From Rallus limicola (Eukaryota; Chordata; Aves; Gruiformes; Rallidae), in assembly GCA_022605955.1 (NCBI GenBank), contig JAKCOZ010000100.1, positions 310,001 to 374,000 of the forward strand: DNA of 64,000 nt. Reading direction: 5' to 3'. The notes under the pieces were generated by a model. That model saw only the letters and a list, made by a program, of their open reading frames with translations. It made no database searches and was not told the origin of the DNA. The position numbers were made by a program, and so were the translations under genes. Positions within the stretch are counted from its first letter, which is position 1, and each line of letters starts with the position of its first letter. This document shows, piece by piece, positions 8,761 to 18,984 of the stretch.

Positions 8761-9125
8761 CGACGTGTCCTCAGTTGTTCTTTCTTCTCCCAAGGATCAT
8801 CCAACCCCAGACACAAGAAAGGCAGGCTTCAAGTAGCTATTGGGGTGGGTTCACCAATTAATACCAGGCCTCTCCTTAGGATCTGGATTCTGAAAAATCA
8901 TCCCACTGGCACATGGTGCACTCCTGGCCTGACACACAAGGCCTTCAGTGGCCCAAAGAAAAGGTTCAATACTTTTATTCACTTCTACACATGCCTCTGA
9001 TGCCTGTCTGACAGAGCTACATGGCCTGGGGAACAGCTGAGCACTGAGACCCTCTATCACTGCCCCTCCAGAACTGGGAAGGGGAGGGAAAATACGACAA
9101 GAGCTTTGTGCATCCACGTGAGGAC
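8761..9125 (+). other. 3' flank of the relic unit
   Basis: Standard keratin 3' flank, closest to 3351-3751 (reversed) and 63311-63675. Non-coding. Confidence 0.6.
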
Positions 9126-9790
9126 AGAGACAGCACAGAATCAGAGAATGGTTTGGGTTGGAAGGGACCTTCAAAGTCATTCAGTTTCATCATTCCTGCC
9201 AGGATCAGAATCACAGACTGACTAGGCTGGAAAAGACCTTCAAGATCATCAAGTCCAATCATTCCTGTCCTGTGCTAAACCAGATCCCTGAGAAGCTCAT
9301 CTACCCATTGTTAAACACACCCAGGGATGGGGACTCACTACTGGCCACACTATTTCTGATACAGGGAAACCCTCCACTGGACCAGGCTGCTCAAAGCCAC
9401 ATCCAACCTGGCCTTGAACACTGCCAAAGACCCAGGGAAACATAGAGCAGTGTATGGGATCCACTTCAAGTCTCCATCCACTCTTATAGGAAAAAAATTC
9501 TTCCTGATAGCTCACCTAAATGTACCCTCATTCAGGTTTGCTCATTACCCCTCATTGTATCACTACACATCCTGAATAATGAGTCCATCTCCATCTTTCC
9601 TCCATGGCTCCTGTCAGTACAGGAAGGCTGCTCTAAGGTCTCCCTGGAAACTTCTCCAGGAGAAACAACCCCAACTCTTGCCGCCTCTCCTCAAGAAGGA
9701 GAAGTTTTGACATCACCATCTTCATGGCCTCTTCTGCTTCCCCTCCACAAGGTTCCTGTCATTCTTAAGCTGGGGGCCCAGAGCTAAACA
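9126..9790 (-). mobile_element. CR1 LINE, antisense, with nested CR1
   Basis: Begins with the CR1 tail (CAGAATCAGAGAATGG), is interrupted at about 9195-9370 by the nested CR1 3' end, and continues through CCTTGAACACTGCC and CTAAGGTCTCCCTGGAAAC. At 9455-9475 it holds the uninterrupted GGGATCCACTT site that received the LTR in the 2.4-kb copy. Confidence 0.75.
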
Positions 9791-10130
9791 CAAGACTCCA
9801 GCTTCTGGAGAGAACAGTAAAAAGGTAAAAAGTCCTCCCTCGACCTAGAATCTTCTCCAGGCTAAAGTCCTCCTTGGAATCTTCTCCAGGCTAAACAACC
9901 CCTACTCTCACAGCCTGTCTTCAAGGAGGAGAAGCCTGAGCTACTCCTGAGTAATACAACTTCAGTAACATATACAGTGGGGCCTCCAATGTGGCCAGTC
10001 AGCTCCCTTCCTCACCATTCCTAGGGGAATCCCATCACAGATGAGTACCTGCCATTGTTGAGCACTCCTTCCAAATGCTCTGATTCTTCCTCAACACACA
10101 GGACACCTCACCTGACAATCAGCCTGCAGA
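9791..10130 (-). repeat. Decayed CR1-derived spacer
   Basis: Patchwork of CR1 3' region (CTTCTCCAGGCTAAACAACCC and similar), with a short internal duplication of ATCTTCTCCAGGCTAAA at about 9850 and 9880. No gene seen. Confidence 0.45.
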
Positions 10131-11026
10131 ACAGTCCCTTTGGCTGAACTGGAGCTGCCTTGCCATTACTCAGGCCTTAAGCATTCCCCATCCATCACCA
10201 GGGCCTCAGCTCTGCAGCCACATGCTGCACGCTTGGCTCCAGCTCGCCCTGGCAATCTGCAGACCCTCCTTCTGCCAGCAAACACTGTGCAGAGAAGTGG
10301 CCTCACCCCTCAGTACGCACCCTAAGGAAAGATCCCAGTGTTCCTGCAGCACCACATCCTCTCCCTGCGGCTTCCACTCTCCTCTGCCTCTCATCACACT
10401 CACGGGCTCTCCACACTCTCACCTGCCCATGCAAAGGAGCCATGGGGTGTGGATGGGCACACCAGAGCCCGGCCTACAAACCTGTCAGCCTGAGGAAAGG
10501 GCAGCACTGCTGAGGGGCTAACACCAGCTGAGAAGGAGCCTGGCAGGCCTCCCAACAACACTGGGGACACCTCAGCTCTGGACAGAGGCTGCCAGGATGA
10601 TGGCCTGCTCTCACAAGCAGCCTCCCTCTGCCTGCTTCTACTCATACACCATGGACAGACCCATAGGGCAAGAGGCCAAAGATGCAGCCCCCTTTCTCCC
10701 AAACACAGGAGACACAGGGGCAGCAAGACAGAACCACAGAGCACCAGCAGTTGGAAAGGCCGGGCCCAAAGACACGCTTAGCCTCATGGCAGCAAGGCAG
10801 GGAAGGCCTGAATGCCATGGAAGGGACAGCACCTCACCTGGCACAAATCCAGCGCTCAGACCAGCCTTGCAGGCCTGGCAGAAATGGGGCACTCAATTCA
10901 CAACACATCTGCAAACCACACCACAGTCAGCTGTGGCATGACATCAGTAAAAACACCCCAGCACTCTTAAGCTTTGGATGTGTCTCCTGCCCGTCCTGAC
11001 ACACACACTCAACACCCAGAATTTGG
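10131..11026 (+). other. Class B upstream region of BK4 with four-copy block
   Basis: Positions 10131-10560 form a block (AGCCACATGCTGCACGCTTG, AACACTGTGCAGAGAAGTGG, CTGTCAGCCTGAGGAAAGG) nearly identical at 13786-14230, 32960-33370 and 59931-60350. Positions 10580-11026 are the general B upstream sequence. Open frames of 100-200 aa cross the block but shift between copies, so I regard it as non-coding. Confidence 0.6.
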
Positions 11027-11214
11027 CCCTTCAAAGCTGCCGCCAGGGACAAGTGAACATGGAGTCACGAGAAGGACATGAAATGGCAGAAAAGTGTGGC
11101 CAGGAAAACACGCCCCAGCTCATTGCTCACCAGGCTGTGGCATGAGAGAAGAGTTTGGTGAAAACCACAGTCACCCTCAAGGGCTGTCACACCCCTCTGG
11201 GACCAGCATAAAAG
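11027..11214 (+). promoter_or_regulatory. Class B promoter of BK4
   Basis: Reference form of the B promoter: module 1, B stretch, one module 2, TATA 11208-11214. The stretch after module 2 reads TTTGGTGAAAACCACAGTC. Confidence 0.8.
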
Positions 11215-11403
11215 CCGACCCAGAGCCTCTGTCCCTCACACACTTCTCCTGACGCCTTCTGCTCCACGCTCCACAAGGTGAGCCTCAAAGCCCTTCCCCT
11301 CCTGCTCCTGCCCTGCTTGGCCCAGCTCTTCCAGCCCTCAACACCTTTGCAGCCCTGCGCTTTCTCAACCTCCTCTCTTCCAGGGCCCCTCCACACCACA
11401 CAC

Positions 11404-11736
11404 ATGGCCTGCAACAGCCTCTGCAGCCCCTGCGGACCCACCCCGCTGGCCAACAGCTGCAACGAGCCCTGTGTCAGGCAGTGTGAGGACTCCCGTGTCG
11501 TCATCCAGCCTTCCACCGTGGTGGTCACCCTGCCAGGACCCATCCTCAGCTCCTTCCCCCAGAGCACCGCTGTGGGATCCTCCGCATCCGCTGCCGTGGG
11601 CAACGAACTCAGCTCCCAGGGAGTGCCTGTCTCCTCTGGAGGCTTTGGCTATGGCCTTGGCTATGGCCTTGGCTATGGCTACGGCTTAGGAGGCCTGGGC
11701 TGCTATGGAGGCAGAAGGGGCTGCTACCCCTGCTAA
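11404..11736 (+). CDS. Feather beta-keratin BK4 (110 aa, promoter B)
   Basis: Intron 11278-11383; AATAAA 11814-11819, with a very short 3'UTR (about 80 bp to the signal). Alleles: Ser8, STVV at 37-40, no Ala in the repeats. Protein identical to BK1 and BK17. Its 3' flank closely matches that of BK17 for about 0.9 kb although BK17 has promoter A. The intron has a private CTCCTGCTCCTG change near its start. Confidence 0.95.
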   Translation: MACNSLCSPCGPTPLANSCNEPCVRQCEDSRVVIQPSTVVVTLPGPILSSFPQSTAVGSSASAAVGNELSSQGVPVSSGGFGYGLGYGLGYGYGLGGLGCYGGRRGCYPC

Positions 11737-11819
11737 GGGCACTCTCCACCAGCCATCTCCCCAAAAACCAATAATCCTGCAGTCCATACTGTGGACTGAG
11801 AATGCACCTCATCAATAAA

Positions 11820-12110
11820 CCTCTCCTGCAGCACAGCCTTTGACATCTCCTCAGTTGTATTTTTATTCTTCCAAAGCTCATCCAGCCTCACACAACAGAA
11901 AGGCAGGGTGAAGAATTCAGCAGCCTGGGTTCTCAATTGGATGCTAGACCTCTCTTTAGGATGGGTATTCTGACATCGTCCCACTGGCACTTCCAGCCTG
12001 ACACACAAGACCTTCCCTTGCCCAAAGAAAAGCTGTGATACATTTATTCACCTCTACACGTGGCTCTGATGCCTCTCTGATAGGGTTAGATTACAAGAGC
12101 TTGGGGCATT
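11820..12110 (+). other. 3' flank of BK4
   Basis: Keratin 3' flank; nearly the same as 57527-57825 after BK17. No gene. Confidence 0.6.
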
Positions 12111-12640
12111 GACATGGGGATAGAATCAGAGAATCAGAATCAGAGAATGGTTGGGGTTGGAAGGGACCTCAAGAGAGTATTGAGACCCACCCAGAAACAC
12201 TCCAAACCCACCCCAGAGACACACAACTCTCCACACACACAAACACACACACAGACCACTGGCCTCAACACTTTTGAACATGTCCATCTGGACAATTCCT
12301 GATCCAACACATGGTGGAGAGCCAAACCCATGGCTCTTCAATTTACAGGCAAGTACCTTGTGTGGGACAGTGTCTAAGGCTTTACACACATCCAGGTTGA
12401 TGACAACAATCACTCTTCTCATCCCCACAAACGCTGACACTCCGCTCTGGAAGGCCACCTGATTTTCTCAGGCATGATGTGCTTTTGTGAAGCTATGCTG
12501 GCTGCTGGCAACCACCTCTCCCTCTTCCAGGTGTGTCACCATTCTTTCCAAAAGTATTTTCTCCACGACCATGACAGGCACAGAGGTGACACTGACAGGC
12601 AAGTCAACTCATTAACCAGTATGTCCAACAGTGTTGGCTC
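12111..12640 (-). mobile_element. CR1 LINE ORF2 fragment, antisense
   Basis: On the minus strand a reverse-transcriptase stretch reads LDVCKALDTVPHKVL, matching the DFSKAFDTVPH motif of CR1, preceded by a GFTK-like region. It has a CR1-tail start at 12122. A short CA-rich patch lies at 12231-12256. Compared with 57826-58410 it lacks about 105 bp after 12605, including CR1 sequence, so this copy has a deletion. Confidence 0.75.
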
Positions 12641-13100
12641 CATAGACCCGTCCTGGGCTACCCACCTGAGACTTGCCTCCTACTCATCTTTCTACCACTC
12701 ATCGGAGTGATCTGGTTTCCTCTTCTTATTTCCACACTGATGATACTCACCATCACCTTCTTGTACTGCCTGGCACTGGCACCCCTGTACAGAATAATTA
12801 CTACATCCCCTTCCAAAGGAACAATAAACAGGCTCACCAGTCTCCCACATCTTCCTTCCCGTACCTCTTACACAGAGGAGCCTTAGGAAGTCTCTGCAGG
12901 CCTTTAGCAACCACCCCCAGGAACAAGACCTCTACAAGACAAACAAGAAGGGCCTCCCAAAGAAGTGGTCCAGCTCCCACCCTCACCTCTTATGCTGACA
13001 TACCCCCAGAAGGCCCCAGGGAGGTGTGGACGTGCAGTTGCCAAGCACTCAGGAGCCACAGAACAGCAGAGAAATCACAAAGTCTGAGAATTATAGATCA
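12641..13100. other. Spacer block shared with 16441, 46376 and 58400
   Basis: Contains CTTACACAGAGGAGCCTTAGG, CAAAGAAGTGGTCCAGCTCC and TATGCTGACATACCCCCAG. It is found upstream of several class B genes. The long open frames across it are not kept in frame between copies. Function unknown. Confidence 0.5.
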
Positions 13101-13104
13101 CAGC

Positions 13105-13400
13105 ATGACAGGATCACAGAAGGGTTTGGGTAGGAAGGGACCTGAGAGATCAGTTAGTTGAAACGTACCTGAGCACAGACACCCTCTACTTGACCATGCT
13201 GCTCAAAGCCCCGTCCAACCTGCCCTTCAACACTGCCAGGGACCCCAAGACAAACACAGCTTCTGCTGGAATGGTCTTCAAGTGTCCAAATCACCTCACA
13301 GGAAAGAAAGCCTTCCCAATACTTCATCCAAATCTACCCTCTTTCAGTATTGTTCTTAAGCCCTCATCTTGTCACTACACCTCCTGATAAGGAGGTCCTA
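13105..13400 (-). mobile_element. CR1 LINE 3'-end fragment, antisense
   Basis: Starts with GGATCACAGAAGGGTTTGGG, then CATGCTGCTCAAAGCCCCG and CTTCAACACTGCCAGGGACC, the reverse of a CR1 3' end. Decayed. Confidence 0.7.
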
Positions 13401-13785
13401 CCCATTTTTCCTCACATCACCTTCTCCTGCTTCCCTGCATTGACACTCCTTTACAGAAGGAATTTCTACATCCCCTTCTACAAGAACAAGACCAGGATCA
13501 GCAGCCCCGACTTTCCCAGATCTTCTTCCCTGCACTCCTCACACAGACAAAGCTTAGGAGCTCTCTGCCAACCTTTACCAATCCCTCCAGAGCAATATGA
13601 ACTTAATCAGATCATAGAGACACCCCCTGAAAAAATTCTTCATGGTCCTTCCCTCACCACTCCTGGGGACATCCCATCAGGCCCCACAGAGCTGTGTGCA
13701 TGCAGCTGTCCAGCACACCTTCCTACCTCCCTGGCTCATTCTGAGCAACAAGGAAGTTTTCACTTACATCCAGCCCAAAAAGCAC
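13401..13785. other. Spacer, no gene seen
   Basis: Shares ACAAGAACAAGACCAGGATC and CAGATCTTCTTCCCTGCACTC with 59611-59930, so it belongs to the same upstream module as BK18. Confidence 0.5.
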
Positions 13786-14691
13786 GCCCCTTGGCTGAAC
13801 TGGAGCTGCCTTGTCATTCCTCAGGCCTTCAGCATTCACCATCCATCCCCAGGGCCTCAGCTCTGCAGCCACATGCTGCACGCTTGGCTCCAGCTCGCCC
13901 TGGCAATCTGCAGACCCTCCTTCTGCCAGCAAACACTGTGCAGAGAAGTGGCCTCACCCCTCAGTACGCACCCTAAGGAAAGATCCCAGTGTTCCTGCAG
14001 CACCACATCCTCTCCCTGCAGCTTCCACTCTCCTCTGCCTCTCATCACACTCACGGGCTCTCCACACTCTCACCTGCCCATGCAAAGGAGCCATGGGGTG
14101 TGGATGGGCACACCAGAGCCCGGCCTACAAACCTGTCAGCCTGAGGAAAGGGCAGCACTGCTAAGGGGCTAACACCAGCTGAGAAGGAGCCTGGCAGGCC
14201 TCCCAACAACACATGGATTGGCAGGTTGGTAAGTCGTGGACCAGGCTCACCTCTACAATGGCTTGTTCTCACAAGAATTCCTCACGTGCTGCTTGCACTC
14301 ACGCATCAGGGATGGGCCCATGGGAGCATAAGCCTAAAGATGCAGCCCCCTTTCTCCCTGAATCAACCTTAGGAAACAGAGAGTGAACAAGACAGAACCA
14401 CAGAGCACAACCACAGAGAAAGGCCAGGCCCAAAGACACCCTTAGCCTCATGGCAGCAAGGTGGGGAAGGCCTGAATGCCACGGATGAGGCAGCACCTCA
14501 CCTGGCACAACTCCAATGCACAGAAAAGCCTTCAGGTCTTCTAGAAAATGGGGCACTTGCTTCACAACACATCTGCAAACCACACCACACAAATGCTATG
14601 GAATGACCTCAGTTACGATAACCATCCCCTCCTGTGCTTTGGATGTGTCTCCTGCCCGTCCTGACACACACACTCAACACCCAGAATTTGG
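13786..14691 (+). other. Class B upstream region of BK5
   Basis: Positions 13786-14200 are the second copy of the four-copy block. Positions 14230-14691 are general B upstream sequence, including ATGACCTCAGTTACG. No gene seen. Confidence 0.55.
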
Positions 14692-14957
14692 CCCTTCAAA
14701 GCTGCCGCCAGGGACAAGTGAACATGGAGTCACGAGAAGGACATGAAATGGCAGAAAAGTGTGGCCAGGAAAGCACGCCCCAGCTCATTGCTCACCAGGC
14801 TGTGGCATGAGAGAAGAGTTTGGTGAAATATGTGGTTACCCTCAAGGAAAACACGCCCCAGCTCATTAATCGTGAGGCTGTGGCAGGCAAGACCTGCTTG
14901 AGGAAAAACGTGGTCACTCACAAAGGCTGTCACACCCCTCTGGGACCAGCATAAAAG
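14692..14957 (+). promoter_or_regulatory. Class B promoter of BK5 with duplicated module 2
   Basis: TATA 14951-14957. It is 78 bp longer than the single form because the KLF-like module occurs twice: GGAAAGCACGCCCCAGCTCA at 14768 and GGAAAACACGCCCCAGCTCA at 14847. The second is followed by the TTAATCGTGAGGCTGTGGCAGG variant. The first copy carries AAGCACG for AAACACG. Confidence 0.85.
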
Positions 14958-15146
14958 CCGACCCAGAGCCTCTGTCCCTCACACACTTCTCCTGACGCCT
15001 TCTGCTCCACGCTCCACAAGGTGAGCCTCAAAGCCCTTCCCCTCCAGCTCCTGCCCTGCTTGGCCCAGCTCTTCCAGCCCTCAACACCTTTGCAGCCCTG
15101 CGCTTTCTCAACCTCCTCTCTTCCAGGGCCCCTCCACACCACACAC

Positions 15147-15479
15147 ATGGCCTGCAACAGCCTCTGCCGCCCCTGCGGACCCACCCCGCTGGCCAACAGC
15201 TGCAACGAGCCCTGTGTCAGGCAGTGTGAGGACTCCCGTGTCGTCATCCAGCCTCCCGCTGTGCTGGTCACCCTGCCAGGACCCATCCTCAGCTCCTTCC
15301 CCCAGAGCACCGCTGTGGGATCCTCCGCATCCGCTGCCGTGGGCAACGAACTCAGCTCCCAGGGAGTGCCTGTCTCCTCTGGAGGCTTTGGCTATGGCCT
15401 TGGCTATGGCCTTGGCTATGGCTACGGCTTAGGAGGCCTGGGCTGCTATGGAGGCAGAAGGGGCTGCTACCCCTGCTAA
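15147..15479 (+). CDS. Feather beta-keratin BK5 (110 aa, promoter B)
   Basis: Intron 15021-15126; AATAAA 15913-15918 after a long 3'UTR of the class also in BK12, BK14 and BK15. Alleles: Arg8, PAVL at 37-40. Protein identical to BK8 and BK16. Shares the duplicated promoter module only with BK8, but not BK8's short 3'UTR. Confidence 0.95.
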   Translation: MACNSLCRPCGPTPLANSCNEPCVRQCEDSRVVIQPPAVLVTLPGPILSSFPQSTAVGSSASAAVGNELSSQGVPVSSGGFGYGLGYGLGYGYGLGGLGCYGGRRGCYPC

Positions 15480-15918
15480 GGGCCCTCAACACCTGCCATG
15501 AAACCAACAACCAAAAATCCTGCAGTCCATACTCTGGACTGAGAATGCACCTCCAGGCCTCATTTGGAACTTGGGCCTCCCATCCACAGCTCCTTCTCTC
15601 ATGGCATCAAGCAAGAAAGCATGGAAGAGGGACAGCATGGCAGACAGGCTAACACGGCCTGTCTGCCACCTCCCATTCTCTTCAATTCCTCTTCTTCTGT
15701 GTCTACTACTCTCCTCTGAATCCACCTGCTCAAAATCAAAGAGCACAGGGGACTTCCACTCTGCCTCTCCTATAATGGGGGTGGGAAGACATTGTGGCTC
15801 TCGTAAGAGCTCCGGGCCTACAAAGGATATTTGCTCATGGTCCCCTGACCTGTATCTCAGATGGGCACCCTCAAATTGGGACTTTTTCCTTTTCATGATA
15901 TTTTTCTCCATCAATAAA

Positions 15919-16310
15919 CTTCTCCTGCAGCACAGCCTTTGACATCTCCTCAGTTGTATTTTTATTATTCCAAAGCTCATCCAGCCTCAAACAACACAAA
16001 GTCAGGGCTCAAGCAGCCAGCAGGATGGGTTGAACAATGGATACCAGACCTCTCCTTGGGATGTGTGTTCTGAGAAGACCATCCCACTTCCACCTGGGGC
16101 ACTTCTGGCCTGACACACAAGACCTTCCCTTGACCAAAGAAAATCTTTGATACATTTATTCACCTCTACTCATGTCTCTGATGCTTCTCTGATAGGGGAA
16201 CATACCCAGGGCTCCAGGTGAGCACAGACCGTCTCTATCACTGCCCCTCCACAACCAGGAAGAGGGAGGGAAAATATGACAAGAGCTTTGTGCATCCACA
16301 TGAGGACAGA
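15919..16310 (+). other. 3' flank of BK5
   Basis: Standard flank (CATCCAGCCTCAAACAACAC, CTGGCCTGACACACAAGACC). Non-coding. Confidence 0.6.
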
Positions 16311-16440
16311 GACAGCACAGAATCAGAGAATGGTTTGAATGAGAAGGGACATTCAAAGACATCTCAGCTGCATCTCTCCTGCCATGTGCAAGGACACCTG
16401 TCCAACCTGCTCTTGAACACTGCCAGGGACCCAGGGACAC
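16311..16440 (-). mobile_element. Short CR1 3' end, antisense
   Basis: CR1 tail (CACAGAATCAGAGAATGG) and the adjoining 100 bp only; cut at the GGGACACACCTTCACAG junction, where the shared spacer block begins. Confidence 0.7.
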
Positions 16441-17220
16441 ACCTTCACAGATCTTCCTTCCCATACCTCTTACACAGAGGAGCCTTAGGAAGTCTCTGCA
16501 GGCCTTTAGCAACCGCTCCCAAGCAACAACACCTCTACAAGACAAACAAGGGCCTCCCAAAGAAGTGGTCCAGCTCCCACCCTCACCTGTTATGCTGACA
16601 TACCCCCAGAAGGCCCCAGGGAGGTGTGGACAGGCAGTTGCCAAGCACTCAGGAGCTCTGAACTAAAGCTGCCAGGACAATGGCTGCTCTCGCAAGCAGC
16701 CCTCCTCTGCCTGCGTGTACTCACTCACCAGGGGTGGCCCAACAGAAGCACAAGCCTAAAGATGCTGCCCCCTTTCTCCCAGACATAAATTTTGGAGACA
16801 CAGGGACAGCAAGACAGAACCACAGAGCAGAAGCAGCGGGAAAGACTAGGCCCAAAGTCATACGTAGCATCAAGACAATGGCCTGCCCTCACAAGCAGCC
16901 CTCCTCTGTCTGTTTCATAGTCACATGCCAGAGGTGGCCCAAAGGGGGCACAAGCCTAAAGATGTGGCCCCTTTCTCTCAGACACTCTGAAGACACAGGG
17001 GCAGCAGACTAGGCCAAAGTCACACTTAGCCTCATGGCAACAAGGCGGAGAAGGCCCAAACGCCTTTGATTGGCACACATACAATGCACAGAGCAGCCCT
17101 TCATGGAGCCACACCACAAAACTGCCGTGGCATGACATTAGTAATGACACCCCAGCTCTCCTATGCTTTGGATGTGTCTCCTGCCCGTCCTGACACACAC
17201 ACTCAACACCGAGAATTTGG
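16441..17220 (+). other. Class B upstream region of BK6 with internal duplication
   Basis: Positions 16441-16670 are the shared spacer block. Positions 16675-16870 and 16873-17030 are two successive copies of the sequence starting GACAATGGCTGCTC / GACAATGGCCTGCCC and ending at a CCAAAGTCA(C/T)AC(G/T)TAGC stretch, so the B upstream element is tandemly doubled here. Other B genes have one copy. Confidence 0.6.
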
Positions 17221-17408
17221 CCCTTCAAAGCTGCCGCCAGGGACAAGTGAACATGGAGTCACGAGAAGGACATGAAATGGCAGAAAAGTGTGGCCAGGGA
17301 AACACGCCCCACCTCATTGCTCACCAGGCTGTGACATGAGAGAAGAGTTTGGTGAAAAACACAGTCACCCTCAAGGGCTGTCACAGCCCTCTGGGACCAG
17401 CATAAAAG
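17221..17408 (+). promoter_or_regulatory. Class B promoter of BK6
   Basis: Single-module B form; TATA 17402-17408. Private changes: GGGAAACACGCCCCACCTCA in module 2, GGCTGTGACATG, and GTCACAGCCCTCTGGG just before the TATA box. Confidence 0.8.
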
Positions 17409-17597
17409 CCGACCCAGAGCCTCTGTCCCTCACACACTTCTCCTGACGCCTTCTGCTCCACGCTCCACAAGGTGAGCCTCAAAGCCCTTCCCCTCCAGCT
17501 CCTGCCCTGCTTGGCCCAGCTCTTCCAGCCCTCAACACCTTTGCAGCCCTGCGCTTTCTCAACCTCCTCTCTTCCAGGGCCCCTCCACACCACACAC

Positions 17598-17930
17598 ATG
17601 GCCTGCAACAGCCTCTGCAGCCCCTGCGGACCCGCCCCGCTGGCCAACAGCTGCAACGAGCCCTGTGTCAGGCAGTGTGAGGACTCCCGTGTCGTCATCC
17701 AGCCTCCCGCTGTGCTGGTCACCCTGCCAGGACCCATCCTCAGCTCCTTCCCCCAGAGCACCGCTGTGGGATCCTCCGCATCCGCTGCCGTGGGCAACGA
17801 ACTCAGCTCCCAGGGAGTGCCTGTCTCCTCTGGAGGCTTTGGCTATGGCCTTGGCTATGGCCTTGCCTATGGCTACGGCTTAGGAGGCCTGGGCTGCTAT
17901 GGAGGCAGAAGGGGCTGCTACACCTGCTAA
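17598..17930 (+). CDS. Feather beta-keratin BK6 (110 aa, promoter B)
   Basis: Intron 17472-17577; AATAAA 18008-18013, short 3'UTR. Alleles: Ser8, PAVL, Ala90. Two private replacements: Thr13 to Ala in the head and Pro109 to Thr at the C-terminus (CYTC instead of CYPC). Cysteines are intact, so it is probably functional. Confidence 0.94.
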   Translation: MACNSLCSPCGPAPLANSCNEPCVRQCEDSRVVIQPPAVLVTLPGPILSSFPQSTAVGSSASAAVGNELSSQGVPVSSGGFGYGLGYGLAYGYGLGGLGCYGGRRGCYTC

Positions 17931-18013
17931 GGGCCCTCTCCGCCAACCCTCACCCGAAGCACCAAAGATCTTGGAGTCCATCCTGTGGACTGAGATTACA
18001 CCTCATCAATAAA

Positions 18014-18410
18014 CTTCTCTTGCATCACAGCCTTTGACATCTCCTCAGTTGTTTTTTTATTCTTCCAAAGCTCATCCAGCCTCAAACAACACAATCTCAG
18101 GGCTCAAGCAGCCAGCAGGATGGGTTGAACAATGGATGCCAGACCTCTCCTTGGGATGTGTATTCTGTCAAGACCATCCCACTTCCACCTGTAGCACTCC
18201 TGGCCTCTCACACAAGACTTTTGCTTGCCCAAAGAAAAGCTTTGATAAATTTACTCAATTCTACACATGGCTCTGATGCTTCTCTGACAGGGGAACATTG
18301 CCTGGGGACAAGGTAAAGCACAGAGTTCCTCTATCACTGCCCCTCCAAAACTGGGAAAGGGAGGGAAAATATGACAAGAGCTTTGTGCATCAATGGGAGG
18401 ACAGAGACAG
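18014..18410 (+). other. 3' flank of BK6
   Basis: Standard flank; no gene seen. Confidence 0.6.
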
Positions 18411-18574
18411 CACAGAATCAGAGTATCAGAGAAAGGTTTGAATTAGAAGGGACCTTCAAAGTCATCTCAGTTGCATGTCTGCTGACATGAGCAGTGACAC
18501 CTCTCCAACCTGGCCTTGAACACTGCCAGGGACCCAGAGACACAGAGAGCAGTGTATGGGATCCTCTGCAACTG
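18411..18574 (-). mobile_element. CR1 LINE 3' end, antisense, truncated
   Basis: CR1 tail followed by CCTTGAACACTGCCAGGGACC, cut at GTATGGGATCC, where a keratin gene tail begins. The cut point is close to the LTR target site seen in other copies. Confidence 0.7.
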
Positions 18575-18984
18575 TCCATAGGGCAGAAGAGGCTATAGAT
18601 ACCTCTGCTAAGTGTGCTCACCACCAGCCCTCACACCCACCACTCCAACACTGGAAACCATGCCATGGACTGAGGACACTTCTCCAGGCCTTTCCTGGCA
18701 CATGGACCTGCCATTCACAGCTCCTCCTCTCATGACACCAAGCAAGGAAGCAGGGAAGGGGAGCAGCCTGGGCTGAGGTAAACTCGGCCCCACAACCTCC
18801 TCCTCTTCTTCTTCCTTTGTTGCATCGCTTCTTCTCTTGTGTCTAGTACTCCCCACTGACACCAACTTCTCTGAAGCCAAAGCCTAACATGGACCTCTGG
18901 TCTCCTTCCTCCATGGTGAGGAGCTCCTTATGCTGGTTACTGCTTCTTTTCCTTCCCTCAATAAAGTTCTTCTGCATCCCAGCC
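18575..18984 (+). pseudogene. Keratin pseudogene: last codons and 3'UTR only
   Basis: Positions 18582-18611 encode the tail GRRGY(R)YLC and stop of a BK9/BK13-type gene, with Gly changed to Arg (GGA to AGA). The 3'UTR follows with AATAAA at 18960-18965. Everything upstream of the last ten codons is gone and replaced by CR1. Confidence 0.8.

Noticed and set aside
12231..12256. CA-rich stretch as a microsatellite
   Set aside because: Short and interrupted; its BK17 counterpart is shorter still. Not enough to list separately as a locus.
13350..14172. Overlapping frames of 176-208 aa in the four-copy block
   Set aside because: Two overlapping frames are open at once in some copies and interrupted in others; composition is repeat-like. 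Treated as a possible regulatory block instead.
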